Assembly: GCA_903952145.1 (NCBI GenBank)
Contig: CAJBES010000055.1
Coordinates: forward strand, 1 to 54,543
Reading direction: 5' to 3'
DNA: 54,543 nucleotides
DNA from: an uncultured Opitutaceae bacterium
GTDB taxonomy: Bacteria; Verrucomicrobiota; Verrucomicrobiia; Opitutales; Opitutaceae
Positions 34,286-44,288 of the stretch are shown here, one piece after another. A model generated the notes under the pieces. That model was given only the letters and a program-made list of their open reading frames with translations. It was not told where the DNA came from and ran no database searches. The position numbers and the translations under genes were made by a program. Every line of letters begins with the position of its first letter. Position 1 is the stretch's first letter.

Positions 34286-36262
34286 TCAGAAGTCGATTTC
34301 CGGCGGGGCCTCACTCTTGGCCGTGAGGGTCACACAGACTTTTTGCTCACCGTGCGATCCTTGCACTTGCCAGACACCCTCATGGTGCGACAGGGCGATC
34401 TGCCCGTGCGCTCCGCCGGTAGGTGCGGCGGTGCAGACGGTCAGGATCTCATGGCTGCGTGCCGGTGCGGTGTCGACCTCGGCAAACGGAAAGATGCCTT
34501 CGCTTTCGGCGATGGCGATCCGACCGGCCCGGACCTGAAACCCGCCACTGGCTGCCACCCGGGCGTGCAGCGTGGCGAAGGGGCGGTCGATCTGAAACGT
34601 CGAGCCGGCGACGACACAGGCCCCGCGCTCGTCCTCGTTGAATGCCTGGAAGCGTGCCTGGACTGTAGCGGGAGCATCGATCAGGTCGACGCGATCGAGG
34701 AAAATGAGCACATCCGGTTTTAGAAATACCAGGGTGCGTTCGACGCGTGCCACGTTGGGGTTCACCAGGCGATAGGCCCCGGTCGCGTCGCTGGTCACGG
34801 TCATCCAGTCCGGGCCGGTTTGGTAGGCGGTGACCCGTGCCGTTGCCAATGATTCATTCGTGCCCTCGCGCCCATCGTGATACTGGTGGCACTGGCCATC
34901 GATGAGGATGGCCGTGTGGGCATCGGTCAGCCGGAGCCTCCAACGCGCCACAGTCGCGGAGTAGCCGGCAAAGAAGGGATCGTGGAGGAGCCGGTCACCA
35001 TGCGCCTTGAAGATCACGCTGTTGCGATCGGCGTGCTCGTGATTGGCCGGACCTCCACTGCGAAGCGCGACGACGGCATCCGCCGGTCCCCAGCCGGTGC
35101 GGGAAACCACCGTGTCATTCAGCATGCGATGGTTGAGCAAGGCAGGCGCCGGCAGCGCCGACGGTGCATCCGCGTCATACCAAATGAGACCTTGATAGTA
35201 TCTGACCTCACCCAGATGGTGCGCGAGGTGTTGGGAGACTGGATCGTTGAAGTTACGTCCCACCCAGGTGGCGAGGGAGATTTCCACTCCGCCGTTGGCA
35301 TCGCCGAAATCCACGATATCGTAGGGCGGCGCGATGTGCGGGAGGGGGCTGCCCATATTCTTGGGTGCCACCGGGGCCGGTGGGGCAAGGCGCGGCAGCG
35401 TCATGCTGACGGCATATTGGATGGTGCCGGGATAATTGATCAGATTGCGGTCATCAATTCCCCGCGTGCGCCAAAGCACCTCGGCGAAGAGCGCCATGTC
35501 CAAGGTCGTGGGCACCCAGTAGCTCACCCCCTCATGGTAGCAGCCATCGCTGCCATACACGGCGGCAAACTCCCGCATGCTCGAGCGGGCCAGTTCCAGC
35601 CACTCGTCCGCTTGGGGATGACGGCCGTGGAGGCGGCAGGCCGCGATGCCGAGTCCCGCCGCCGGAACGGTCTTGAGGTTCGTCGGATTCAGAATCCACG
35701 GCCAGCGGCGCAGGTCGATATGACTGAAGCAAAATCCCTCATCGGGATTGTAAGACCAGCCTTTGACCTGCTCGGGATGTTTCATACCAAGGAGCGTGGT
35801 GGCGCAGGCGGCCGCCCCCTTTTCGGCGATATTCATTTCGACCTCCGCCCTGTCGTCTGCACTCAGGCTGTCGCCGAGCCAGTCGAGGCCAAAAGAAAGC
35901 GCCATCGCGGCCTCCGGTGCCCGCAACAGTCCGACCACGGTCTTGCCGTCTTCGAGAAACATGTCCCATTTGGGAAAATCAAGCAGGCGCCGCATGGCCA
36001 GCTTGGCGAGCGCCAGCTGTAGCGGGTCATGGTTCACCGCATAAACAAACGCCGCATGCTCGAAAATGATGCGGACACGCTGCATATCGCTGACCGTGCG
36101 GTTTAGGTGCACGTGATGCTCGAGAAAATCGATATCATCCGCGCGGTCGTTCGCGGCGAGTTTCCGCCAGAAGGCCGCAAACCGAGGCAGCGCCAGGTTC
36201 GTCCGGATGCGGGGCAGATCAGTCTCGTCAAAGAGGAGACTGCGGTGGGTGGGTGACGTCAT
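34286..36262 (-). CDS. Heparinase II/III-like polysaccharide lyase
   Basis: A 658-residue protein with the heparinase II/III architecture: an N-terminal alpha/alpha toroid (about 1-330, with DGCYHEGVSYWVPTTLDMAL carrying the Glu-Gly-x-x-Tyr element) and C-terminal antiparallel beta-sheet domains (GGPANHEHADRNSVIFKAHG, LLHDPFFAGY, DAHTAILIDGQCHQYHDGRE). The Tyr and His residues in these segments are candidates for the catalytic base and acid of beta-elimination on uronate-containing glycans. No signal peptide from ATG 36262, which I prefer over the 50-residue upstream extension. Cytoplasmic members usually act on imported oligosaccharides. Substrate (glycosaminoglycan, alginate, ulvan or other) is not determined. 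Confidence 0.82.
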   Translation of the reverse strand: MTSPTHRSLLFDETDLPRIRTNLALPRFAAFWRKLAANDRADDIDFLEHHVHLNRTVSDMQRVRIIFEHAAFVYAVNHDPLQLALAKLAMRRLLDFPKWDMFLEDGKTVVGLLRAPEAAMALSFGLDWLGDSLSADDRAEVEMNIAEKGAAACATTLLGMKHPEQVKGWSYNPDEGFCFSHIDLRRWPWILNPTNLKTVPAAGLGIAACRLHGRHPQADEWLELARSSMREFAAVYGSDGCYHEGVSYWVPTTLDMALFAEVLWRTRGIDDRNLINYPGTIQYAVSMTLPRLAPPAPVAPKNMGSPLPHIAPPYDIVDFGDANGGVEISLATWVGRNFNDPVSQHLAHHLGEVRYYQGLIWYDADAPSALPAPALLNHRMLNDTVVSRTGWGPADAVVALRSGGPANHEHADRNSVIFKAHGDRLLHDPFFAGYSATVARWRLRLTDAHTAILIDGQCHQYHDGREGTNESLATARVTAYQTGPDWMTVTSDATGAYRLVNPNVARVERTLVFLKPDVLIFLDRVDLIDAPATVQARFQAFNEDERGACVVAGSTFQIDRPFATLHARVAASGGFQVRAGRIAIAESEGIFPFAEVDTAPARSHEILTVCTAAPTGGAHGQIALSHHEGVWQVQGSHGEQKVCVTLTAKSEAPPEIDF

Positions 36263-36304
36263 AGAAGGATTGGACTGGCGCGCTTGGAAGGCTGGGGGGG
36301 CTTG

Positions 36305-36545
36305 GGTCAGGTTGCGGATATTGCCATCAGGGCTGCGCAGACCGGAACCTTGGCCATCATCTATCTCCGTGGGCGGGTCAAGTTGGTACTGAATGCCGAA
36401 GCGCCCGGACACTGCAGGCGGCTGAACCCTTCGTGCAGGCGATCAGTCCGACCGCCGCGAAGCCAGAACACAAATATTTGCACCGACTCTCTCAGTCCTT
36501 CATAATTGCTTCCATCGGTCAGCAACAAACTACAAAGCCCGACCC
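36305..36545 (+). repeat. Diverged ~240-bp repeat, copy B
   Basis: Second copy of the element described at 32579-32818, here between the heparinase-like start (36262, minus strand) and an IS110-type remnant. It lies 43 bp from the minus-strand start, while copy A lies about 170 bp from the regulator start, so each copy precedes a minus-strand gene. The right end runs straight into the IS110 tail, which hints that the element may be part of an insertion sequence (its noncoding end). The rest of the 36263-36751 gap holds no other gene. Confidence 0.7.
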
Positions 36546-36548
36546 TCA

Positions 36549-36650
36549 TGCTCGGCCCCAAGAAACTCGCGCTTACCGTCATCATGCGCAAACTCATCGT
36601 CCTCCTCAACCACCTCCTCAAAAACCCTCAATTTAAACTCGTCTGTAAGA
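36549..36650 (+). pseudogene. C-terminal remnant of an IS110-family transposase
   Basis: The plus-strand reading LGPKKLALTVIMRKLIVLLN, then HLLKNPQFKL, matches the usual C-terminal end of IS110/IS1111 transposases (KK.ALTA.MRKL...LN.LLKN). Only about 32 residues remain; the RuvC-like DEDD domain and the rest are gone. The frame continues without a stop into the downstream ceramidase-like gene, but that is probably chance, since the latter has its own signal peptide and start at 36752. Confidence 0.75.
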
Positions 36651-36751
36651 CCATTGCTGACCCTCTAATTGGCCCTCGCACCTTAACTCACTCCACCGAG
36701 CCTTTGGGCAGCAGGCCCTCAAGACCTGACGTCTTTTTAGGACTCCACGTA

Positions 36752-38143
36752 ATGCACCACAAATCCTACTCCAACAAGAAGCGCCTGATACCGATATTTG
36801 TCTTCGCAATCACGATCATTACTCCGCCTTTCGCTTACGGCGCGGCCGCGCTGAAAGTCGCCGCGTTTTCCGTCGATGCGACCCCGCCGGCTGGCAGTCG
36901 ATTGACCTATGACACGATGGACCGGGTCGTAGACCCTTTATGGCTCAAGGGCCTGGTCTTTCTCACTGAGGACAAACCGGTGGTTATCGTGGCAGTCGAC
37001 TGGATTGGCATTGCCAGCGAAGGTCACCTGCGGTTTCGCGAAAAGATCGCGAACGCCGTGGGCACAACGGTTGATCGGGTGGCCCTGCATTGCTTGCACC
37101 AGCATGACGCGCCCTATCTGGCCATGAATTGGTCCGCCGCGGAAATCGCCGCCCGATACGGGCTCACCGGCGATGCTCCTTCCAACCTCCCCTTCGTGGA
37201 AGCATTGATGACCCAGGCGGGAGCGGCGGCCCAACAGGCTGCGGCCCAGGCGGAGGAAGTTACGCACATCGGTTTGGGCCAGGCAAAAGTGGCAAAGGTC
37301 GCCTCGAATCGCCGGATCCTCGGTCCTGATGGCAAGGTTTTGCATACCCGTTGGTCGACGACCAAGGAGCCCGAGATCCGGGCCTTCCCGGAAGGCCTCA
37401 TCGATCCTTATCTGAAATCGATCAGCTTCTACCACGGCGACAAACTGCTGTCGGTCCTGACGTATTATGCGACCCATCCGCAGAGTTACTACCGTACTGG
37501 CGCAGCCGAGTCCGACTTTCCCGGGATCGCACGGATTCTGCGCGAGGACGAACTCGGTGTACCCCATGTCCATTTCAACGGAGCCGGCGGAAACATAACT
37601 GCCGGGAAATACAACGACGGCGACCACGACAATCGGGTGCGCTTTGCCGGTCGGCTGGCCAAGGGAATGGCCGAGGCGTTTGCGTCCTCGGAAAGGATCC
37701 CGGTCGATGAAAACACGTTTGGATGGGAGGTGGCCTCCGTTTCGCTGCCGCTGCAGAATGATGCCGAGGAAAGCCGCATGTTGGAACTGCTGGGGGACGA
37801 ATCGGCCAAAAAGGAAGATCGGATGTCTGCCGCTTGGAAGCTCGCCTCGCTGCGTTGGCATCAAGCCGGGCACACCTTTGACCTCGCCTGCCTGCGGCTG
37901 GGAAAGGCTCGCGTGCTGCACATGCCGGGCGAACTGTTTGTCGAATACCAGCTGAACGCCGCCCGGTTGCGGCCCGATCTCTTTGTCGCGATGGCTGCGT
38001 ATGGTGACAGCTCCCCCGGTTACATTGGCACGGCAGAGAGTTATGCCCAGGGCGGGTACGAGACCCAGAAGTCGCACGTTACTCTTCAGGCAGAGCAAGT
38101 GTTGATGGACGCTGTGAAACTGCTGTTGAAGGTGGATAAATAA
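36752..38143 (+). CDS. Exported neutral-ceramidase-like protein
   Basis: A 463-residue exported protein. A basic, hydrophobic signal sequence (NKKRLIPIFVFAITIITPPF) precedes the mature domain, and ATG 36752 fits it. The domain resembles the N-terminal catalytic domain of neutral/alkaline ceramidases: VAAFSVDATPPAG (aDiTPp.g), DPLWLKGLVFLTEDKPVVIVAVD, ALHCLHQHDAPYL at the zinc-His position (family SSHTHSGP), and HFNGAGGNITAGKYND in place of the NxGDVSPN segment with the active Ser. That block reads GAGGNITAG, so the Ser nucleophile may be missing. The Ig-like C-terminal domain of ceramidases is absent. It may hydrolyse another amide or ester of a sugar or lipid. Confidence 0.7.
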   Translation: MHHKSYSNKKRLIPIFVFAITIITPPFAYGAAALKVAAFSVDATPPAGSRLTYDTMDRVVDPLWLKGLVFLTEDKPVVIVAVDWIGIASEGHLRFREKIANAVGTTVDRVALHCLHQHDAPYLAMNWSAAEIAARYGLTGDAPSNLPFVEALMTQAGAAAQQAAAQAEEVTHIGLGQAKVAKVASNRRILGPDGKVLHTRWSTTKEPEIRAFPEGLIDPYLKSISFYHGDKLLSVLTYYATHPQSYYRTGAAESDFPGIARILREDELGVPHVHFNGAGGNITAGKYNDGDHDNRVRFAGRLAKGMAEAFASSERIPVDENTFGWEVASVSLPLQNDAEESRMLELLGDESAKKEDRMSAAWKLASLRWHQAGHTFDLACLRLGKARVLHMPGELFVEYQLNAARLRPDLFVAMAAYGDSSPGYIGTAESYAQGGYETQKSHVTLQAEQVLMDAVKLLLKVDK

Positions 38144-38308
38144 CCCATTTTCGGCAGCAGCTTGGAGAGATTTGAGCGATATTCAGGTTTGATGGGTCCT
38201 TAGCTCGGCGGTGCAAACCAGAGGTTCGCTCGGGGCGCGCGTTGCTAAATTTATCATGTTCAGATAGACACCTAAGGCCCTCCGCTATTTTCAGAAGGCC
38301 AAGCCTAT

Positions 38309-39355
38309 ATGCCCAAGATCCCCGCCATTGTTTTTCGCAGCGCCAATGCCATCGGGATCGAGGAGTTTCCTCGTCCGACGTGTGCGCCGGGCACCCTGCT
38401 CTGCCGCACGCGTTACAGCACGATCTCGCCGGGGACCGAGCTGCGCACGCTGCGAGGCGAACAGCAGGGCGCAACCTTCCCGCTGATTCCCGGCTATGCC
38501 TGGGTTGGCCTGGTCGAGGAAGTGGCGACCGATGTCACGGGATTTGCCCCCGGCGATTGGGTGTGCGGGCGCGCATCCGCACCGCTCGAGGGCATGGGTT
38601 CAACCTGGGGTGGTCACGCCGCGTTCCACGTCACGCCGGTCAGCGGCTACGCCGCTGCCGTGAAGCTGCCGCCGGGAGCAGATCCGCTGGACTATGTCCT
38701 GACGGAGCTGGCCGCCATCGCCTGGCGAGGGGTTTCGATGTGTGTGCCAACGCGGAACGAAACGGCGGTGGTCACCGGCCAGGGCATCATCGGTGCGCTG
38801 GCCACGCTCTGGCTGTTGCAGGCCGGGGTGCGGGTGGTGACGGTCGAACTGGACGCCGCCCGCCTGGAGCGCGCCCGCAGGTTCGGGGCGTTGACGGTGG
38901 ATGCCGGAGCGCAGGACTCCGCGGCGCAGGTCAAGGCCATCACCGGGGGACCCGTGGACATCGCCGTCGAGGCCTCCGCCAGCCCCGCCGGGGCGCGGCT
39001 GGCGGCTTCGCTGCTGCGCTGGCCGCACGCCTTCAATAGCGCGATTTCCTACCGTCCCGACGAAGGGCCGGCACTCACCAACTACTGGCCGCGCCTCTGT
39101 CTGCTCGCTTCCTACACCCGGACGCTAGAGCTGCCGCCGGCGGGTCTGGTCGAGGTGGAGGGCGCGCTGGTGCTCCGGCCGCGCGATCGTCGCGTGGCAG
39201 ACCGCTGCGAGATGGTGGAGCGCACGCGGAACGGGCTGCTGCAGACCGGGGACTTTGTGGAGCCGCCACGCCCGTTCACCGCTGCGCCGGAGCTTTACCG
39301 CACGCTGCGCGACGAGCCGGCGAAGGCCCTGACCTTCATCCTCTCCTGGCCGTGA
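38309..39355 (+). CDS. Zinc-less MDR-family dehydrogenase
   Basis: A 348-residue medium-chain dehydrogenase/reductase. The N-terminal GroES-like domain (RTRYSTISPGTELRTLRG) has the 'S.ISPGTE' sequence in place of the catalytic zinc Cys, and the four-Cys structural zinc loop is also missing. The Rossmann part carries VVTGQGIIGALATLW, with GxGxxG, then VVTVELDAARLERAR. Members with SPGTE are found in sugar-derivative and secondary-metabolite pathways, where they act on polyols or keto-sugars, often without zinc. It may oxidise a sugar or polyol from the neighbouring degradation genes. It follows the ceramidase-like gene after 165 bp and has its own probable promoter. Confidence 0.85.
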   Translation: MPKIPAIVFRSANAIGIEEFPRPTCAPGTLLCRTRYSTISPGTELRTLRGEQQGATFPLIPGYAWVGLVEEVATDVTGFAPGDWVCGRASAPLEGMGSTWGGHAAFHVTPVSGYAAAVKLPPGADPLDYVLTELAAIAWRGVSMCVPTRNETAVVTGQGIIGALATLWLLQAGVRVVTVELDAARLERARRFGALTVDAGAQDSAAQVKAITGGPVDIAVEASASPAGARLAASLLRWPHAFNSAISYRPDEGPALTNYWPRLCLLASYTRTLELPPAGLVEVEGALVLRPRDRRVADRCEMVERTRNGLLQTGDFVEPPRPFTAAPELYRTLRDEPAKALTFILSWP

Positions 39356-39482
39356 CCGGAGCCGCCCTGCCAATTGAGGCCAAAGCGGTTCAAACCTATA
39401 CACCCCCACGCCGCGATCTAAGGCTCCCACCTCCGATTCCCGGGCCGCTGGCATCAACTGCGGCTCGGTGCGCAAAGAAATC

Positions 39483-39502
39483 GCGCGCCGCCGCCGGCGC
39501 GC
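39483..39502 (-). terminator. GC-rich hairpin terminator
   Basis: GCGCGCCG at 39483-39490 and CGGCGCGC at 39495-39502 form a perfect 8-bp stem with a CCGC loop. On the minus strand it is followed by GATTTCTTT, a modest T-rich tail. It lies just downstream of the truncated minus-strand gene ending at 39540, so it may be that gene's terminator. It could also stop the plus-strand dehydrogenase gene ending at 39355. Confidence 0.5.
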
Positions 39503-39539
39503 GTGCCCTGCGAAAATCGCTGCCTGACCAACAGGCGGC

Positions 39540-39659
39540 TCAGCTGAACTTCACGCCGCGCATGTCGCCGGTTTCCATGAACTGCTGGTGAAACGCGAAG
39601 GCATTGCGCAGGGACTGCGGAGTCTGGCCACCCTTGGAGAGATCGACGTACTGGCGGAG
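39540..39659 (-). pseudogene. C-terminal fragment of an unidentified gene
   Basis: About 40 codons on the minus strand read as PLRQYVDLSKGGQTPQSL, RNAFAFHQQFMETGD and MRGVKFS before a stop at 39540-39542. The composition (few Arg/Ser/Cys, many real-protein features) is unlike the shadow frames around it, and a terminator-like hairpin follows. The frame stays open upstream only through the GGGTCAGATA repeats, which are not protein-like. I read it as the tail of a truncated gene; its family is not recognised. Confidence 0.45.
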
Positions 39660-39720
39660 CGGGGTCAGATAGAGGGTCAGGGTCAGATAGCGGGTCAGGT
39701 TTGTAGTTTGTAGTCTGATG
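39657..39720. repeat. GGGTCAGATA-type short repeats with ACAAACTACAAA motif
   Basis: Repeats of GGGTCAGATA and GGGTCAGG are packed together, followed by GGTTTGTAGTTTGTAGTC. The reverse complement of the latter contains ACAAACTACAAACCTG, shared with the right end of the ~240-bp element at 32579-32818 and in part with 36305-36545. These are probably remains of a dispersed intergenic element. Together with purine-rich AGGAGTTAGGAGTCAGAA-like sequence to 39825, they fill the gap before the isocitrate dehydrogenase gene. Confidence 0.6.
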
Positions 39721-39825
39721 ATGCCCTGCCTCGGATCTGATTCCCCGGGATTCGAGGCGATAGGGGAGGAGTGATGGCTTATAGGGGAGGATTCAGGAGT
39801 TAGGAGTCAGAATCCAGAAGGAGGA

Positions 39826-42564
<2,739 letters not shown>

Positions 42565-43293
42565 ATGCTCGGTCCCGTTCTGATATTCATCGCCGGCATC
42601 GCCGCCACCGTGGCGGTGGGGGCGGTGGCCATGTTCTACTGGCAGCGGCACCAGGCGGCGGTTGCGCAGGCGGCCGCCCCGGAGGTGCGTGATGCCGCGC
42701 TGCCGGAGCGCACCGGACCCACGTCGGATCCCTTTGCGCAATATTGGTCGCAGCGGTTGTTCGATTTGCTGGAATGGAGACGTTTTGAGTGGCTCGTATC
42801 GGCCTACATCGGGCAGCTGGGTTTCGAGGCCAAACCCGTGCGCATCGGTGAAGACGGCATGATCGAACTGCAGGGCTTTGAGCCTGGCGTCGAAAAACCC
42901 CACATGATTGTCCGATGCCAGGCCTGGAACCGGAATCGGGTGGAGGTGGGGGCCGTGGAGGCACTGCACCGCCAGATGCTGGAAACCGGGGTCCCGCAGG
43001 GGGCGTATTTCAACACGGCGGGATTCAGTCAGGCCGCCATGGTTTTTGCGACGAACAAGGAAATCGACCTGGTCAGTGGCGCGGAACTGCTCTCCCGCCT
43101 CGGTGAACTGCCCCTGGCCACCCAGACCGAACTGCTCGATCAACTGACCGATGGCGATTACACGACGCCCACGTGTCCGGCGTGCGACCAAAAGATGGTC
43201 CGGCGCGTGGTGGTGCAAGGTGCACAGGCCGGGGTGTATTTCTGGGGCTGCCGCAATTACCCGACCTGCGCGCGGACCTTTCCGATTGCGTGA
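42565..43293 (+). CDS. Membrane-anchored degenerate Mrr-like protein with topoisomerase-type Zn ribbon
   Basis: A 242-residue protein in three parts. An N-terminal membrane helix (VLIFIAGIAATVAVGAVAMF, about 5-24) is followed by a Mrr-type restriction-endonuclease fold (about 65-190: RRFEWLVSAYIGQLGFEAKP, the DGMIELQGF strand, HMIVRCQAWNRNRVEV, then a Rossmann-like helix/strand tail). A C-terminal zinc ribbon of the topoisomerase C4 type follows: C204-x2-C207 and WGCRNYPTCARTFP. The canonical catalytic D...(E/Q)xK is changed here: Glu101 sits at the Asp position and R117-C-Q119 replaces Q-C-K, so cleavage activity is doubtful. It may sense or bind DNA at the membrane. Confidence 0.75.
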   Translation: MLGPVLIFIAGIAATVAVGAVAMFYWQRHQAAVAQAAAPEVRDAALPERTGPTSDPFAQYWSQRLFDLLEWRRFEWLVSAYIGQLGFEAKPVRIGEDGMIELQGFEPGVEKPHMIVRCQAWNRNRVEVGAVEALHRQMLETGVPQGAYFNTAGFSQAAMVFATNKEIDLVSGAELLSRLGELPLATQTELLDQLTDGDYTTPTCPACDQKMVRRVVVQGAQAGVYFWGCRNYPTCARTFPIA

Positions 43294-43312
43294 GGGTGAA
43301 GGGCGGATTTCT

Positions 43313-43420
43313 TAACCGCGAATCTTCACCAATACCAAACGCACAATCTTTCAGACTTTAATCACCTATTCACGGATTCAAACCCATCCATCTGTGAGCA
43401 TCCGTGTGATCCGTGGCTGC
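43313..43420. repeat. Dispersed intergenic repeat with ATCCGTGTGATCCGTGG
   Basis: This stretch carries CACGGATTCAAACCCATCCA, then CATCTGTGAGCATCCGTGTG and ATCCGTGGCTGCC. It is the kind of low-complexity intergenic sequence also seen at 42218-42258 (ACCACGAAT...ACACGAATT) and 52871-52921 (GGAACACACG...CGTGTGTTCC). It lies between the Mrr-like gene and the convergent gene ending at 43493. Confidence 0.55.
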
Positions 43421-43492
43421 CGATCCCGGGAGATTGCAGTGCTGAGGTGAGCGAGATACACTGTCTACTTGGCCAGTGTATTGCCCGTCCGC

Positions 43493-44146
43493 TCAGTTCA
43501 GGTGGAAGCCCAGGGCTTCCAGTTCGCCCAGGGTGAACGGTGCGCTGGCCAGGACTTCCTGCAATTTGTCGAGCGCTACGGCGAGCACGGGCGCATCAAA
43601 TGTTGCGGCGCCGTCATCGGCGTCGTGCAACTGCAACGCCCAGTGGCTGCTGCCCGCGTCGGAACCGGTCTCGAACAGCGATCCATAGAGGTAATTACCC
43701 GGCAGGCCGGGATGCGGCCCGGTGCCGGGCACGAGGAACAGGCTGTGCACGGGATCGTGGACAGCGTCGGCGCGCGCCTTGGCGCGGTGATGGACGGGCC
43801 GGCCGACCACGCGCAGACGGAACCCCTCGGCCCGCGGCCGGTGCGCCGCCGGCAGCTGCGCGATGTAGCGGTCGTAGATGGCCGCGTTCGCCTCCAAGGC
43901 CTCCGGGTCGATGCTCCCGGCGAACAGTTCAGCGAGATTGCTGGCGTGAAAAAGTGGCACACGTGTGAGTGAGCGGGCGGTGACATGACCGTCCTTGAAG
44001 TCAGCGGAGGTGTAAATCTGATGCGAGGCGTGGAGCCGCCCGAGTGCATCCTGATAGGCGGGCGTGCCCGGCACGGCGCCGGCGGGGTGGCTCTCGATCA
44101 TCTCGAGGACCGTTTGGTCAAATTGGGCGTGGGGATGGGCAGTCAT
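43493..44146 (-). CDS. Conserved hypothetical protein, 217 residues
   Basis: The reading frame has the composition of a real protein: TVLEMIESHPAGAVPGTPAY, QDALGRLHASHQIYTSADFK, VTARSLTRVPLFHASNLAEL and a C-terminal LALDKLQEVL-like helix. I recognise no family. The N-terminal 70 residues look helical; the middle (GRPVHHRAKARADAVHDPVH) is His/Ala-rich, and the end is acidic. There is no signal peptide and no membrane helix. ATG 44146 is chosen because the longer frame upstream overlaps the divergent membrane-protein gene and is Ser/Arg-rich. The two genes are divergent, with starts about 140 bp apart. Confidence 0.65.
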   Translation of the reverse strand: MTAHPHAQFDQTVLEMIESHPAGAVPGTPAYQDALGRLHASHQIYTSADFKDGHVTARSLTRVPLFHASNLAELFAGSIDPEALEANAAIYDRYIAQLPAAHRPRAEGFRLRVVGRPVHHRAKARADAVHDPVHSLFLVPGTGPHPGLPGNYLYGSLFETGSDAGSSHWALQLHDADDGAATFDAPVLAVALDKLQEVLASAPFTLGELEALGFHLN

Positions 44147-44288
44147 GGCAGACGAAACGCGGACCATGGGGAGGACCGCGACCGCATGCAAGGTTGGGCC
44201 GCTGGCGGTGGCAAAAAAACTTGGCGCGGGCCGGACGCTGGCGATTGCGGGCTCGCGTTTGACCGGACGGCGGCTGCCAAATGACCCG

